Below are positions 1 through 12,289 of a stretch of DNA of 64,000 bases, piece after piece. The DNA lies in contig CM017572.1 of NCBI GenBank assembly GCA_007844125.1, positions 29,624,508 to 29,688,507 of the forward strand, written 5' to 3'. The translations under genes and the position numbers were made by a program. The stretch's first letter is position 1, and each line of letters starts with the position of its first letter. The stretch is from Sinonovacula constricta (taxonomy: Eukaryota > Mollusca > Bivalvia > Cardiida > Solecurtidae). Under the pieces are notes generated by a model. The model was not told the DNA's origin, made no database searches, and saw only the letters and a program-made list of their open reading frames with translations.

Positions 1-884
1 TTTAAGTGGCTTTGCCCTACAAGTTTTGGAGGTTGTATATTCGAATCTCAAACTTTGCGTATCGTCTTTCTTTTATCACGATTACACGAATAAAGAAAGA
101 ATTCACGAGTTCCCTCTCTTTAATATAAATATAAATATATAATAAGGCAATACTGTTGATTTTTTTGGAGTTTAATAATATCAATTAGGTTAGCATTTCT
201 TTAAATGGTGTTTCATTTGTGAATCAATTCGCGTTAAGTGTGCTCAGTATTTTATGCCCATAATGCAAAGAACTTAACCTTGGACATTTTACCATATGAG
301 CATGTAATTTCAAAATCACGACGTATTTAGAACTATGCCTTCAGATCTTTGGCAATGTCTTTGAGCTTTAATTATAAGACACCCACGTCTAAGACGATTT
401 TCCTATATACCTACCTATATATCAATCATTTTGCAAACAGTTACCAATTTCAACTTCTCAACAATGCGGATGCAGTAGCTCGAAACTAGTCAACGTAAAA
501 TGAAATTGGACAAAAAATACATGTACATCGTGAGTAAATAACTATATCATTTGAATAGTAATATTTGTATTGTTATCATTGTACAGTAATATTGGCATAG
601 TAATAATGGTACAGTATTGACAGTATAAAACAGAAACCGCATGCATGTTTTACCTCAGCTCACTAAACGATTTTTTTCTACAAGGTCGCGAAGCTGTTTC
701 ACGTATAAAAGAAATTCACTGTTTGTGTAGGTTCCGTGATTTACCTTTAACTTATTTAAGACAGAACAAAACTCCTTCAGTTAGGCACGGTGTGTTTTAT
801 CATATGTTACTAACGCAGCATTGTCTACACACTTTATAAACGGTTAAAGTTTTTGGCTGACACTAAAATCACACACAGTTGTTT
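1..884. other. AT-rich flank, no gene seen
   Basis: The stretch is AT-rich and I see no exon with supporting splice signals on either strand. One short open frame (645-839, plus) has no recognisable domain and no counterpart in the corresponding part of copy C. Homology with copy C becomes clear only from about position 885. Confidence 0.6.
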
Positions 885-2947
885 TCCTATTCGGCTGGCC
901 ATTTTGTAATGTTGTGTTCTCTAAGCAGACAGTTTAACACAGTCAGCAATAAAAAACGCTTTTCATCTGAATTTCAAATAAAAAGATAAACTACATCTAC
1001 TATACTACTTTTAGTACTACTATTTTTACTATTACTATTACTGCAACGCCAACTTTTTTATACAACCCCAACTACTACCTCTACTACTACTAGAAAAACT
1101 TGTATGTATATGTCACTGTATCACTGTATTTCTTAATAATTTTATAAAGAAAGTCTCTCACTTATAAATAAAACACCAATTTTCTTTTTAGTTTATTTTA
1201 CATATTTGTACTCCGCGGTGAAACAAATCATAACATAAGTGCAGTGCATTAGATGCACATACGAACATCTAAAAGCAAATAAAAGTTAAAAGGGTAGAGT
1301 GTTACCCTTTTACCTAAAGCATACTTCCTAACATATATACGACATAACTTTCAATATTACTATTACACAGTGGTGCATACATTAATTAAAAATACATAGA
1401 AACCTTACTATTGAGACCACAGTGAAAATACAAATAATGACATTTACATTTGGAAATTAAAAAACAAACAAATGAATAAGTGATAAATTAAGATACATTT
1501 TGTATATGTGAAACACAGCAATAGACCAACGTTACGATCAACAATTTTAATAGTTTTCTTGACCAACTTTGGAAAATTATGAATATTTAATGCAAATATG
1601 TATCCGCTAGACTTCCTAAATGATGCACTTTTTTCAGAAACAAAACAATTGAGATTCGGCAGAAAATTATCTCGAATCTATAAAGGTTATTTTTGGCCGC
1701 CCCTAACCTCTGATTAATTTTGTTAAAACGCTTCACAATTCAAACAAGGAAAGCATCAAGGGGTGTCAATATATGTTTAAAACAAAATAATACATTGTCT
1801 GACACACAACAACGACGGACATTCGATGAGTACTCCAACTAAACATAAAACAGAATTCTGTTTCAGCAACTGGCATTTACAAAGCATATGCTGACCATTT
1901 GTATTAAATATTGTCTAAATTTAAATGAAATTAATTAAATAACGCAATGTAGATGAAATTAATTAAATTAGGCAATTTAACTTTTTTAAAATTAATTTTA
2001 GAAATATTGTACGGATAACAAATTTCAAACCCTCGTACAATACTGCTAACTGATGAGAATACTGGGGTCCGAAGTTGCCAAAATCGGTAAGTTATGTACA
2101 TGGTATGAAGTTGAAGTGGTACAAATTTGTTGCCTGATAACCACTCACAACACCTCGGCCATTTCTCTGAAATAGACCTGTCTGGATACTGCCGAGTAGT
2201 TACGAATGGCATGGTAACTACAACAACGGCCCATTACCAAACTTCTAACGTCTTTCATAAAGCGCAAATGGCAGAAGACAATACAATGCTGCAATACCAC
2301 AGCGTGTTTTCACAGAACAAGTGTCTCAAAGTTGCACCTGCCCGTGGAACTAAATATATACAACTTAACAATTAATTTGTTTGTTTTTTTTCTTTTTTTC
2401 TTTTTTGGTTCAAATTAGTGGTTCCTAGATTATTTCTGTTATCTTACGCAGCACATCGGTCCAATACCATTGTGACCATTGTGGAAATTAGTGATACGTC
2501 CAGCTATTTTTATAATAGAGAAAGACGACACAAATATACTCCAGAAAAATGGGAAGTACAGCCGATGTAATGGATGTACAGGTCAGCCGGAAAAGCTCTT
2601 TCCTTTATGTTTTAGCCTAAACAAGGACACGAACTCATGCGATGTCGTGAGCTCTAACGGCTCGGTCATGGTCACTCAGACAAGATTATTGTAGAGCCTT
2701 CCTAATTACAGTTTCAAGGCTTTCCACTTGGGATTGAGTAAATGAAGTAAACACGCTATAGAAGCACTTCTGGTCATCGAGGACTTTCAGCTCAGGCTGG
2801 CTAGCAACACAGTATATATCTTTTTGGTATCGAAGTTTGTCTCCAAGTTGTCGAGATTCGGGATCCCTGGTGTAGAGAATCACGAGGGTCGCTGAAAAAC
2901 AAAAGTACAAATATAAGTGATAAATAATACATTTCTGACATATTTGT

Positions 2948-3248
2948 TTGTTCGTTCGGTTTATCGTCCCACCAACAGTATTTCAGTTATCAGAAGACGG
3001 TATTAAAGCACATATATCGCTGCCTTCACCGTGAATAGCATGCGGTGAACACATGGATTGATACCACAACCCGTCACATTATCCTGACACCGGACCAACC
3101 AATCGTGGAACTACCCGTTTTTGCTTGAGCGTTAGCAAGGGAGCTATACCATTTTTGTTTTTACGACGTCGGTATGTCGCGGCCCGGGTTCGAAGCTAGG
3201 GCCTTCCGTACCTCCCGAAGCTCTACCGATTGCGCTACAAGGTCTGGT
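2948..3248 (-). mobile_element. tRNA-derived SINE in last intron of copy A
   Basis: Read on the minus strand, the element starts with a tRNA-like head (A-box-like GCGCAATCGGTAGAGC, B-box-like GCTTCGAACCC) and ends with the GGGACGATAAACC tail seen in the other SINEs here. It is flanked by the 12-bp direct repeat TGACATATTTGT (2936-2947 and 3249-3260). The matching place in copy B (near 14409) has a single TGACATATTT and no insert, an empty site. Copy C carries the same insertion. Confidence 0.85.
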
Positions 3249-4482
3249 TGACATATTTGTCTTACACTGCTGTTCTAATATCATCAATAAAAAGGTTTTG
3301 TGACAAACAGTAAAAAAATATTTTATATACGTTTGTGATTTGTCTCTACAAATAGGAGACTCTGAAAATTTCCTATGAGAATTATAAATTAAAATTTGAA
3401 CATTGATGATGTTTTCGGCAAACCGAGTTTATATCGGTTAAAGCCTATTACAATGCACATGATTCTCATAAACGACACTAACTATATTAAAATTAAATAT
3501 TTGTCACACACTGGAATCAATACCAATCCATCCATACCTACCTCCCAGTTTCCTGACAGCATCATATGTCGTCCTACGGATGTCCCCTTTTCCAATACCT
3601 GGCTCCAATTATCATATGTCTAAAGAGAAAAATAAAATAAAAATATTTATATTTTTTTTCGAAACCTTTTCTCTTTCAGTCAGACTCGGACGGTCTACTT
3701 TTCGCGTGTTTGTTCATTTTTAATATGCCCTTATTGTCTAGGGGCATTGTCCTATTACTGCATAAAAATCCTGCGCTGTTGTGCTTAGGTGTTGTAAGAT
3801 GGTGACGTAAGACATTAAGTTATGGACTGTAAATATGATAAGGAACGCCTGAGTACAAGCACTCAAGTACTACCACTGACTGTGCATAGGAAATCGGTCC
3901 TTTCGGTCCCTTGCTGCTATTTGAAGGCAATTAATGTTGGATTTTCATTTTTGTGTGTAAAGTTTGGCTCAGTGTTTTGTGTAAACCTTTTAAAAAATGA
4001 TGAAATACCACCAGTTCATATGAAGCTAAGGAAGTGCGAGTATTTACTTCAATTAAAGTCAGAGCAATATACACTTGAATGTCAATTAAGGGGTCACTCG
4101 AGAATTACCACATATATTAAAATATGAACAACCACTAGACGTTACACAAACATACAAGTGACATGTAAAAGTGAACAAACACTGAGAGGGACCATTAAAT
4201 AAAAGAACTACGTTAAATTAGCTTCACGATATATCAGTAAGTAACAAAATCATGCATTGGTAACTTATAATTCTTCATGTAGTCTTGTCATTTAATTCAT
4301 CCCATATGGATCCTTGCGTGTATTACCTTTGATGGACATTGTACTTTCGTTTCTCAATTCCATATTCACATGAACATGATTTTACAGCCACTTACACTTT
4401 TCTGGTCATTTTCTTGAGCCAAAAAAATAATTTCACTTACAATCACCAATTTTGTGTAGTTCTTCTAATAGAAATACTACTG

Positions 4483-4483
<1 letters not shown>

Positions 4484-4544
<61 letters not shown>

Positions 4545-4562
4545 CTCCCTCTCTCTATCTCT
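4484..4562. repeat. (TC)n microsatellite
   Basis: Nearly pure CT dinucleotide tract with a few interruptions. A shorter orthologous tract lies in copy C (about 28071-28115). Copy B lacks the surrounding ~700 bp. The long Ser/Leu and Arg/Glu open frames across it are low-complexity artefacts. Confidence 0.9.
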
Positions 4563-4649
4563 CTTCTAAATTCTATGTGAACATTATTTTTCAATGACGT
4601 AAAAGGAAACGTCAGCGCTTGGACATTTTTATTCAAATATTTGTCTTTT

Positions 4650-4930
4650 CATTGCTTCCATTTGACAAACCCATTAGGATGTGCGAGGTTAGAACTCTAT
4701 AAAACCGGTTTAAGCACGCCAGTCGGTCCTTTTTGCCGACTGACCGTTCCAGTACGGTAACTGTTGTGTTTGCTCTTTTTGCCAAAGACTCACAGATTGG
4801 TTCCTACCTTTACCATAGGTTTGCATGTGAATACATTTGACCTGTACCTTTTCGGGGTTTGACATATGTTGCAATGCTCATAGGTCTTTGTCATACGCTC
4901 TTATTATTGTCTTAAAGGAGAATGTCTATA
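4650..4930 (+). repeat. Dispersed repeat of unknown class (copy 1)
   Basis: A block of about 250 bp running from GTGCGAGGTTAGA (4681) through CCAGTCGGTCC to TTGCAATGCTCATAGG. It recurs at 28230-28500 (same orientation, in copy C), partly in copy B (15640-15730), and in reverse at about 20480-20720 and 32040-32290. No open frame or clear terminal repeats are visible, so the element type is undetermined. Confidence 0.6.
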
Positions 4931-7900
4931 GGAGCTGGAATAAATTTCTAACTGAAAGCTTATCTGGATTCTAGCACAGGCGCAATATGTTAGCACAATA
5001 CTTTAACTTAACTTGACTGGAAAATATAATTTAAGTTACCCCAGCAATAAATCGATTCAACCAAAGATCAATTCAAACTGCTATATCTTCTTATTAAATG
5101 CTGAAACATTAAATTGAAAATCTATGCAGTTTAAATACAAAGGGAACGCAAAGAATGCAAATGCAATGACATTTCTCTAGAACAACAAATTAAAAGAAGC
5201 TTTCCATTCCGATCGATGGTGTTTAATTAAAACTGTCAACTGGTGCTTACAATAACTTTGCTAAAATGAAGTTACCTGGTTGAGAACTCAACACACATAA
5301 AGATCAGTTTACAGTGAGGAATGTTGGCAATATCAGCATGTGAGTTGATCAAATGTCTCCTGACTGGTGTATCTTGAAGTGGCTGACTCAACTGTCTCAT
5401 AAGTCCATCGACGAGTGTACGGTTAAAGGACTCATTCGTCTGTCCATGGCTGATGACACTAATGGTGTTGGTGAGAGGAGGATTATTCGGCACTCGTTCA
5501 ATGACTGACATCCTCGGCTAAAAGGTATTACAACCACTTGAGAAAAATAGTAAAATGTTGTTAAAGGTTTAGACACAGCTTTAAAATTGACATTCATTTT
5601 TTATTAAATGCGTTATTAACTTACATAATTTCTTAGCAATAGAAATATGTCACAGTGTAATACTTATCTCTCTTTTAAACAATTAATTTATTGTCGGCGC
5701 TCGGTTGATATTGTTCAAACTGAAAATATTGATATATATCAACATTGCAAAATGTGTAGGAACATTATTGGATATATCATATTTGTTTATATTAACTTGA
5801 GTTTTGATTAGTACATCTCGTTCATGTACATGTTCAAATTTAACTAAATTCCCAACGTAACAGAAATTGGTGCCTTTAATTGGACTGATTTCTGCACGTT
5901 CTTACAATATGTATATTTACAGCTAGCTTGAAGCTAATCTGTAAAATAGTTTTCATGTAATGTTCTGGAGACGAAAATATAAACCAAGGGAGAAAACTCA
6001 AATCTTAAATAAAGTTTAACGTTCTAGTTTGTGCACACTGCATTTCTACTGGTCACCAATTTCTAGCCTACAAGTTTGAAGGCAATATTTGTAACATTTA
6101 TGTGTTATGCTCCGTACTAAAATTACATGACCGGATCTGATATGTGATTCATTAAATAAATAAACATGAGTGCAATGTCTGAATTATGTTCAACAGTGAA
6201 ATATATTTTAATGCAATATTAAAAAAAACAGAGATTATACGAAGGTGGCGTGTGCCTACATTTGTCCCGGATCCATGTCTAGGTGTGTTGCCATGATGGC
6301 CAAATGACACGCGGTACCAGATGATCAACATGCCGATGATCAGGGCAAACACTGCTATAGTGAGAAACACCACGAGATTCGGCATAACACCTGCAACAGA
6401 AGTGTAATATTCCATAGATGTGTCTCTCATTATATCTGAAGCTATTTTTCTTACCTGATTTTTTTAACTTTTAACGTAAAAGTACTACATATACTGTAAG
6501 CTAATGAACAAATCAAGGCATGATACCACGTTCATTGATAAATAAACATGGTATTTGTTGGACAAATATTTCCCCAAGTATAAAACATAAAGGAATCAGT
6601 TAACTGCTAATTGAGAAGTACAGGTGCATAAAACGTGATATCAAAGTCCAAGAGCTATGCAATTAAGATTTTAATCCACCTTAAGCATAGTCTGTGCCAA
6701 GCAATAATAAACACATAAGTTATAGGACTACAGAACGTTTTGGTTTATATTGTTACAGACGATTTGAATTAACGGTATTGCAGTATTACATGTAAATTGT
6801 GTTCCATGTGCCTAGTGGGTTTGTGCCGAATTCCAACACAAAATTTCAATAATAAACACAGATATATTTAATTTACAGAAGACTAACTTTTAAATAATGG
6901 GGCTGACTTCTCCTTTTGCATGACTTTAATACAGCTGTGTTGATACCATCATAATTCTACATGTTATATTTATATATTTTATACAATATATTAAGAATCT
7001 GTGAAGAAGTGATAGACCATTGGATTGCCGTACGAAAGTTACAAGATTTGGATCACAAAAAGGCACTTTTATCATTGCTTTTATAGTTTGCTTCTTAATT
7101 CATCGATAAAGTAGTTCTGGTTGTTAAACCTGACATAGATGAACTACAATAATATGGCTGCTAGATTATCATGGCTTTATATTAGATGCTTTGACCAGAA
7201 TAACCATATTACATTAAACAAATATTACTTATTCAGCATAGCGTATTGTTAACGAATGAGTCTGACATATTTTATTATGATACACGTACACGCCAGATAT
7301 AGATTGCAATAGTTTAGTTACAATCCCTCAGCATAATCTAATCATGGTTTGAGTCTCAACCAGTGGAAGTACATACCAAATCGTGCCCTCCAATTTTGGT
7401 GGCTATAAATGGGGAAAAGAATAAGGATAATTCAAATCTTAATACAGCAGCAAAATATGTCATGGTGACTTGCGTGTCAATTTCAAATGAGGTGTTAATC
7501 GTAATACATACATACTTTTATTGAAGGCATTGGCGTTCAAAATAGCAACTATTTCATCAACATTTTTAACTTCATTTTGTAACACTGTCTTGGCTTCTTC
7601 AGCTTTTTTTATTGTTTCTGATGTACTGCTCAATACTTCTTCTATTTTCTTTATTTAGTCGTTCATTTTGCTTACTTTATTGCTCTCTTGTATTGTTTTC
7701 TTAACATTATTTCCTTGTTGGCGTAACTTTTCTTCTAAATCAATCCTTGTATTTGATATGTCAGTATTCACCTGCTCAATTCGTATTCCATTTTCACTCA
7801 ATTTATCACTGTTTTTATCTATTCTTCTTCCTATTTCCTCGAACATTCTAGTATTAATTTCTGTCATTGTTTTTAAACTTTTTTCCAGTTCACCAAATTT

Positions 7901-8289
7901 CTCATTTAAATTATCCACACGTCTGGTAGCTTTATCTAAAGTCATTTATGTTGAAGAAATATCGTCCAGCATCGTTTTATATTTTTCGTTTTCATTTCTT
8001 AAATCCCTTATGTCCTTTTCCATTGCCATGAGCTGTTTAGATTCATGACTGTTGTCTATGGTAGACACTGGCTGTACCTGGCCCCAACGAGAATAGACTA
8101 TCTGGAAGAACACACACACCAATATAGTTACTATTGGGTTAATTAAGGGGATCCATGAATTGTTGCGTTGGTTTGTCCTGAAATCAGACAAGAAGGATCT
8201 TCTTACATAGAGATAACAATATACAATAATGAATAAAGTGTAATGATAAACATTTCTTTCTATTGTTGCTGTAAACCATTTCCTATTAC

Positions 8290-8547
8290 ACATATCTCCT
8301 CCGTTAATCTATCCACATGTCTTTGCTTGGCATCATTAACCTCTTGAAGTAGCTTTAGTACTAAATTGCATTCTATGTCATTCTTCATTTAATGTAAAGT
8401 ATCCCCAATTTGTCCTTTAAGTTCACATAATTTACAACCGTTGTCCTCGACGTTTCTAATTAGTTTCTCAAATTGTCCCGTTGTATGTTCTATCATTGCT
8501 TGAATACTTTCTTCCAGCTTACCAACATCCTCCTTTAACTTATCCAC
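8290..8547 (-). pseudogene. Relic of a second coiled-coil exon
   Basis: Read on the minus strand from 8547, this gives a run beginning VDKLKEDVGKLEESIQAM that parallels the coiled coil of copy A (VDNLNEKFGELEKSLKTM), including the spacing of a later QFEKL-like segment. It meets a TAA after about 50 residues. It lies just upstream of the copy A membrane exon, so it is either a decayed internal duplication of the coiled-coil exon or the tail of a neighbouring lost copy. No functional splice signals were identified. Confidence 0.55.
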
Positions 8548-8559
8548 ATATCACAAACT

Positions 8560-9690
8560 TCTGTTTTAAAAGTCCGTAATTCTATCTTTTTTGCAGTTGG
8601 CTTATAGCTTACACCAATTTTGGACCAACCAATTTTGCCATTACTTTTCGCGGCTTGGTTTTCTCAATGCTCGTACATATTTAGAGATTCGTCGTCTGAG
8701 AATTACATTGTGTAACTGAAAGGTGCTATCCGAAACCATGCTTCGATCAATTGCAATTAATCAAACCTTTACCCTCTTTGTGATAATCGTGTCATAAATC
8801 TGTATATACTCGGGTTTTATTGCAAATAAAAACGATTTTGAACACAATCGCATTTATTACATGAATTGTAAATAGACACAACACGATTGGTCACCCCCCC
8901 CCCACCAAAAAAAAATAAAAATAAAAATAAAATAAAATAAATATAATCAAGTCAATAAATATAGATATTGATCCGCTTTCGCGATTAACCGGTATATTAA
9001 TGGAATGCGAAATGTCCATCAATATTATGCGCGCGCATCTACAAAACGCATTTTTGGATACGCCTCCCGGACGAACAATATTCACGAAGTAAACAATGTC
9101 GCGTTTTGCGACTATTTTTTATGAGAACTATTTTCTTGCATTTAAATTTAGATAATAATTAAAGAAATAAAAACTATTTATAGTTCATGTTATAAAACAG
9201 TTATTCACCTATTAGCTGGGAAATATGCTGTTGATATTGACCGCAAAATCGCCTCGGTCAATAACGGTTGATTGTGCTTGTATAGCCCATACACATTAAT
9301 GTTAGGTATATCGACAAATGTACACTCCGACTATTGTGCCGTGAGGCTTGCTTGCCAAGTTTTGGATTGGTACAAAGGAGAATTAACAAAGAGAATGATC
9401 AATAGATTTTATATTCAAACTAGCAATTGGTTAAAGGTGAAATGATATGAGAGTAATTATATAGGTGGTGTTATCTAATATATTTGATTTAAGCATTTGA
9501 TGTCGAGATTGTTTTATGAAAATCCTTATTCTCAGTAAAACGTAAACACATAGCTGAATGATATATTTGAAAGTTTCCATCAAAATAACCGTTTCTTTGT
9601 GGGTACTTAACAACAAAACGCTTTAGAATTAAAATATGTAATTAGGTAATAACAAACTGTATTACCTATGTTTCTTTTTTATAACTACCT
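8560..9690. other. No gene seen; homopolymer-rich stretch
   Basis: AT-rich sequence with a poly-C/poly-A tract near 8894-8940. No exon, SINE or array is apparent on either strand. Confidence 0.5.
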
Positions 9691-9699
9691 CATAGAATT

Positions 9700-10225
9700 A
9701 AGCATGTATGCATGTATGAATGTATGTATGTATGCATGCATGCAGGTAGGTAGGTAGGCAGGCATGCAGGTGTGTATGTAGGTAGGTATGTATGTAGGCA
9801 GACAGGTAGATAGGTAGGTAGATAGGCAGACTGGCAGGCAAGCAGACATGCTGGCTGGCAGGTAGGTAGGCAGGCAGGCAGGCAAGTAGGTATGTAGGTA
9901 GGTAGGCATGTAGGTAGCCAGGCAGGCAGTAGTTAGTTAGGTAGGTAGGTCGGTCGGCAGGCAGACAGGCAGGTAGGTAGGTAGGCAGGCAAGCAGGCAG
10001 GGCAGGTAGGTAGGCCGGTAGGTAGGGATGTAGATAGGTATGTTTGTGGGTAGGTAGGCAGGCAGGTAGGTAGGCAGGCATGTAGGCAGGCAGGTAGGTA
10101 TGCAGGTAGGTAGGCGTGTAGGTTGGTAGGCAGGCAGGTAGGTAGGTAGGCATGTAGGTAGGTAGGCAGGCAGATAGGTAGGTAGGTAGGTAGGTAGATA
10201 GGTCGGTATGTAGGTAGGGTGGGAT
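9700..10225. repeat. Tetranucleotide array (TAGG/CAGG type)
   Basis: Imperfect 4-bp repeats, mostly TAGG, CAGG and TATG. The complementary type (CCTA/CCTC) fills 44110-45350, in the inverse order expected if this region is an inverted copy of the IFI44-like gene's first intron. The long minus-strand frames rich in PTYLPAYL are repeat artefacts. Confidence 0.9.
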
Positions 10226-10479
10226 GTGTCTGCCTGATTAGGCATAATCCTCTGAGGAATTTCGTACAAATCATCAACAATACAGTTATGTTTTTCGAAA
10301 TGTTTTCAACATCAATTTATGAGACTCTTCAAGATATATTTTATTTCAGAACGATCTCATAGCTCCTCCTAGAACGTAGAACATATAATATAACCAAAAT
10401 TCGACGTTCTCCTAAATTCGGGGGTATAAATCTAACTCAATTTTCACTAGTTTAAAGGCTAATTTAATAAAGATATGTT

Positions 10480-10730
10480 CTGTTCAAAGGCGGCTGTCAG
10501 TAAAGAAATATTGTGTTGTTGCCTTTGGAAAGAGCAAACACATCGCGCCAAATATAGTTCAAGAAAAAATGTAAAATATGTAAACACAAGTGGTAAAATA
10601 ACATCTATTACCAGATAGTGAATGTTCTATGCAAATAACTATTCTTCACTGTAAATATTTTGCCACAGTGGGGTTTTCCGATATTCTAAAAATAGCATTC
10701 ATGGCAGGCTAGATAACATTTTCAGAAAAT
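10480..10730 (-). repeat. Inverted copy of IFI44-like upstream region
   Basis: The reverse complement matches 43610-43850: the CTAGCCTGCCAT, GCTATTTTTAGAATATCGG, AAAACCCCACTGTGG and GGCGCGATGT landmarks occur in the same order. It therefore carries a second copy of the possible promoter upstream of the candidate alternative first exon of the IFI44-like gene, facing left. The start codon of that exon (43890) is not preserved, and no further IFI44-like exon follows leftward. Confidence 0.65.
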
Positions 10731-10983
10731 CGAAGAAGGACTTCAATACATAAGTGATCTGAAAGTGTGGTTATGGTTGAACCATCAATGAATAGAGAGG
10801 ATTTCGGCACAATAACAGCAACGCAGACACACATTTTGTAAGTTGTTATATTGAGAGAATTTGTTTGTTTAACAAGGTTTCTCTTCTACACAGCGAATTA
10901 AGATATGGGTTTCAAGTCAATGCGAATGAGTGTCATGGTGTATCCTGATGTGACCAAAATTCGACGTTTAAGTAATCAGCATT

Positions 10984-11022
10984 GTTTAAGGCGTTTTTTT
11001 TTTAAAAAAAAACACCTTAAAA
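10984..11022. other. AT-rich perfect hairpin
   Basis: TTTAAGGCG-like and CACCTTAAA-like arms flank a run of T followed by a run of A, giving an almost perfect inverted repeat of about 18 bp per arm with no loop. No flanking mobile element was identified. Confidence 0.55.
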
Positions 11023-11679
11023 CATAATGATAAACTACTTCAGTAACAACCTCTAGTTTTTAGCCATTGAATAGAAAATATCTTTAAACTAGTGAAATAT
11101 TAGGTCAAAGCTTTAAAAACCGACTAAAAATCACAAAACTTCACGGCAGTGCTTTTATCAGGGTTAGGACAAGTTAAACAGGGATCTTTGTCTGGTCCAG
11201 AAACAAATATAGGACTGCTTCGTCTGGCCCTACCCAAACAGCAGAAGGGTTTTGGTCAAGTAGGGGATTAATCAATGACTTGTGAAAGGTCACGACCTCA
11301 AGATCAATTCTAACAGATTAAGATACATTGTTATATTGTATCCAAGCCAAATAAAAAATACAAACAAAAAAGTGGCAATAGTTCTTAGCAATAACTATAG
11401 CTTACAGAAATACGTATCGAGCTGCATGTCAAGAAAGAAAGAAAAATAGGCAGTATGTTGTTTTTTGTGGCACAATTCTCTTTATTTCGTGCAAAAGTAA
11501 GACCTGCCCCGCTCATTTATATACGCGTCGCTATAGCAACAATTTATTTGCAAATTAAACCTATTCTGGTATTTTTTCTACATACTTGAATAAGTTTTGA
11601 TCAATTGCTGCACTTCAATATCAAGTAAGTCTTATTCTGTTTTCTTAAAAAACATAGTTTACATTATCAGTCCGGTTAT

Positions 11680-11955
11680 TTCTGGATTGGGATTTGCCGG
11701 CATTTTTGCCGATACTGTGCAGCGACATTTTTATCATTATAGCACAGGGGCACTTATGAGGTTACCAAGGATTGAGCCCGGACAGTCCATTATACGGACA
11801 CCGACAAGTCAGGCGTAATGCTGTCCCCTTAGCCCCGGGCGTTAGGAGGGAAGCCACTGCTACCAACTTTAAAGTCTTTGATTGGACCCGACCGGGGTTT
11901 GAACCAACGACCTCCCGATCCGCAAGCCGACGCTCTACCACATAAGCTATTGTTT
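11680..11955 (-). mobile_element. tRNA-derived SINE-like element
   Basis: The reverse complement of 11880-11950 reads like a tRNA head: TGTGGTAGAGCGTCGG (A box) and GGTTCAAACCCCGG (B box). A near-duplicate of CAGTCCGGTTATTTCTGGA lies on each side (11669 and 12009), probably a long target duplication or a recombination product. The acceptor stem does not pair, so this is not called a tRNA gene. Confidence 0.55.
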
Positions 11956-12289
11956 CGAAATACCTTCTTTTTGAAAAAAAAACAACAACAACAACAATAT
12001 TTACATCATCAGTCCGGTTATTTCTGGAGCACCGATCCTATTATATAATGTTTATAAATAATGCCAAGAATACTGTTTCCATGTTTTATAAAACGTTGCC
12101 TATTTTTAATACATATTAGTTTAATTGTCCATTGCTTATTCTGTAATCAATTGTGATGCATTGACAAATTTATTAAAGATTTGTTTAGGTTAAACTCTAC
12201 ATAAAACATAAGAAGACGCCAAGATCACATTGTATACATGATCTGATTCATTTTGGCACAATCTGTAATAAACGCTTTGCATTGAAACT

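Larger units (their letters stand above)
2686..8177 (-). pseudogene. Membrane/coiled-coil protein with alpha/beta C-terminal domain, copy A (broken)
   Basis: Exons, 5' to 3' on the minus strand: 8177-7516 (membrane segment, then coiled coil), 7402-7377 (26-nt microexon), a second membrane exon of about 6467-6260, 5517-5276, 3619-3542 and 2891-2686 (stop TAA). Borders have good AG/GT signals and match copy C. The C-terminal exons give alternating strands and helices: TISVISHG, a helix, CKLIFMCVEF, then ATLVILYTRD. Lesions: in-frame TAA at 7946-7948 and 7655-7657 inside the coiled coil, one extra A at the start of the second membrane exon, and two missing bases in 3619-3542. The 242-nt and last exons are intact. 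I do not recognise the C-terminal domain; a divergent TIR-like fold is a guess. No first exon with a start codon was found. Confidence 0.7.
885..8293. repeat. Segmental duplication copy A
   Basis: This block matches 24190-31870 (copy C) along nearly its whole length and 13131-17715 (copy B) over its middle part, including intergenic DNA and introns. Landmarks shared with C are a CTCCGCGGTGAAACAAATC stretch (1213 and 24571), the run from CCAACTTTGGAAAATTATGA (1563; also 13131 and, with one change, 24913), a SINE, a (TC)n tract and all gene exons. Relative to B and C, A lacks about 240 bp near 3812. The block carries one minus-strand gene copy, described separately. Confidence 0.85.

Noticed and set aside
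9685..10280. Minus-strand frames rich in PTYLPAYL
   Set aside because: Tetranucleotide array; three overlapping frames show the same low-complexity pattern.
11880..11950. Possible tRNA gene
   Set aside because: A and B boxes are present but the acceptor stem does not pair and the sequence sits inside a SINE-like element.
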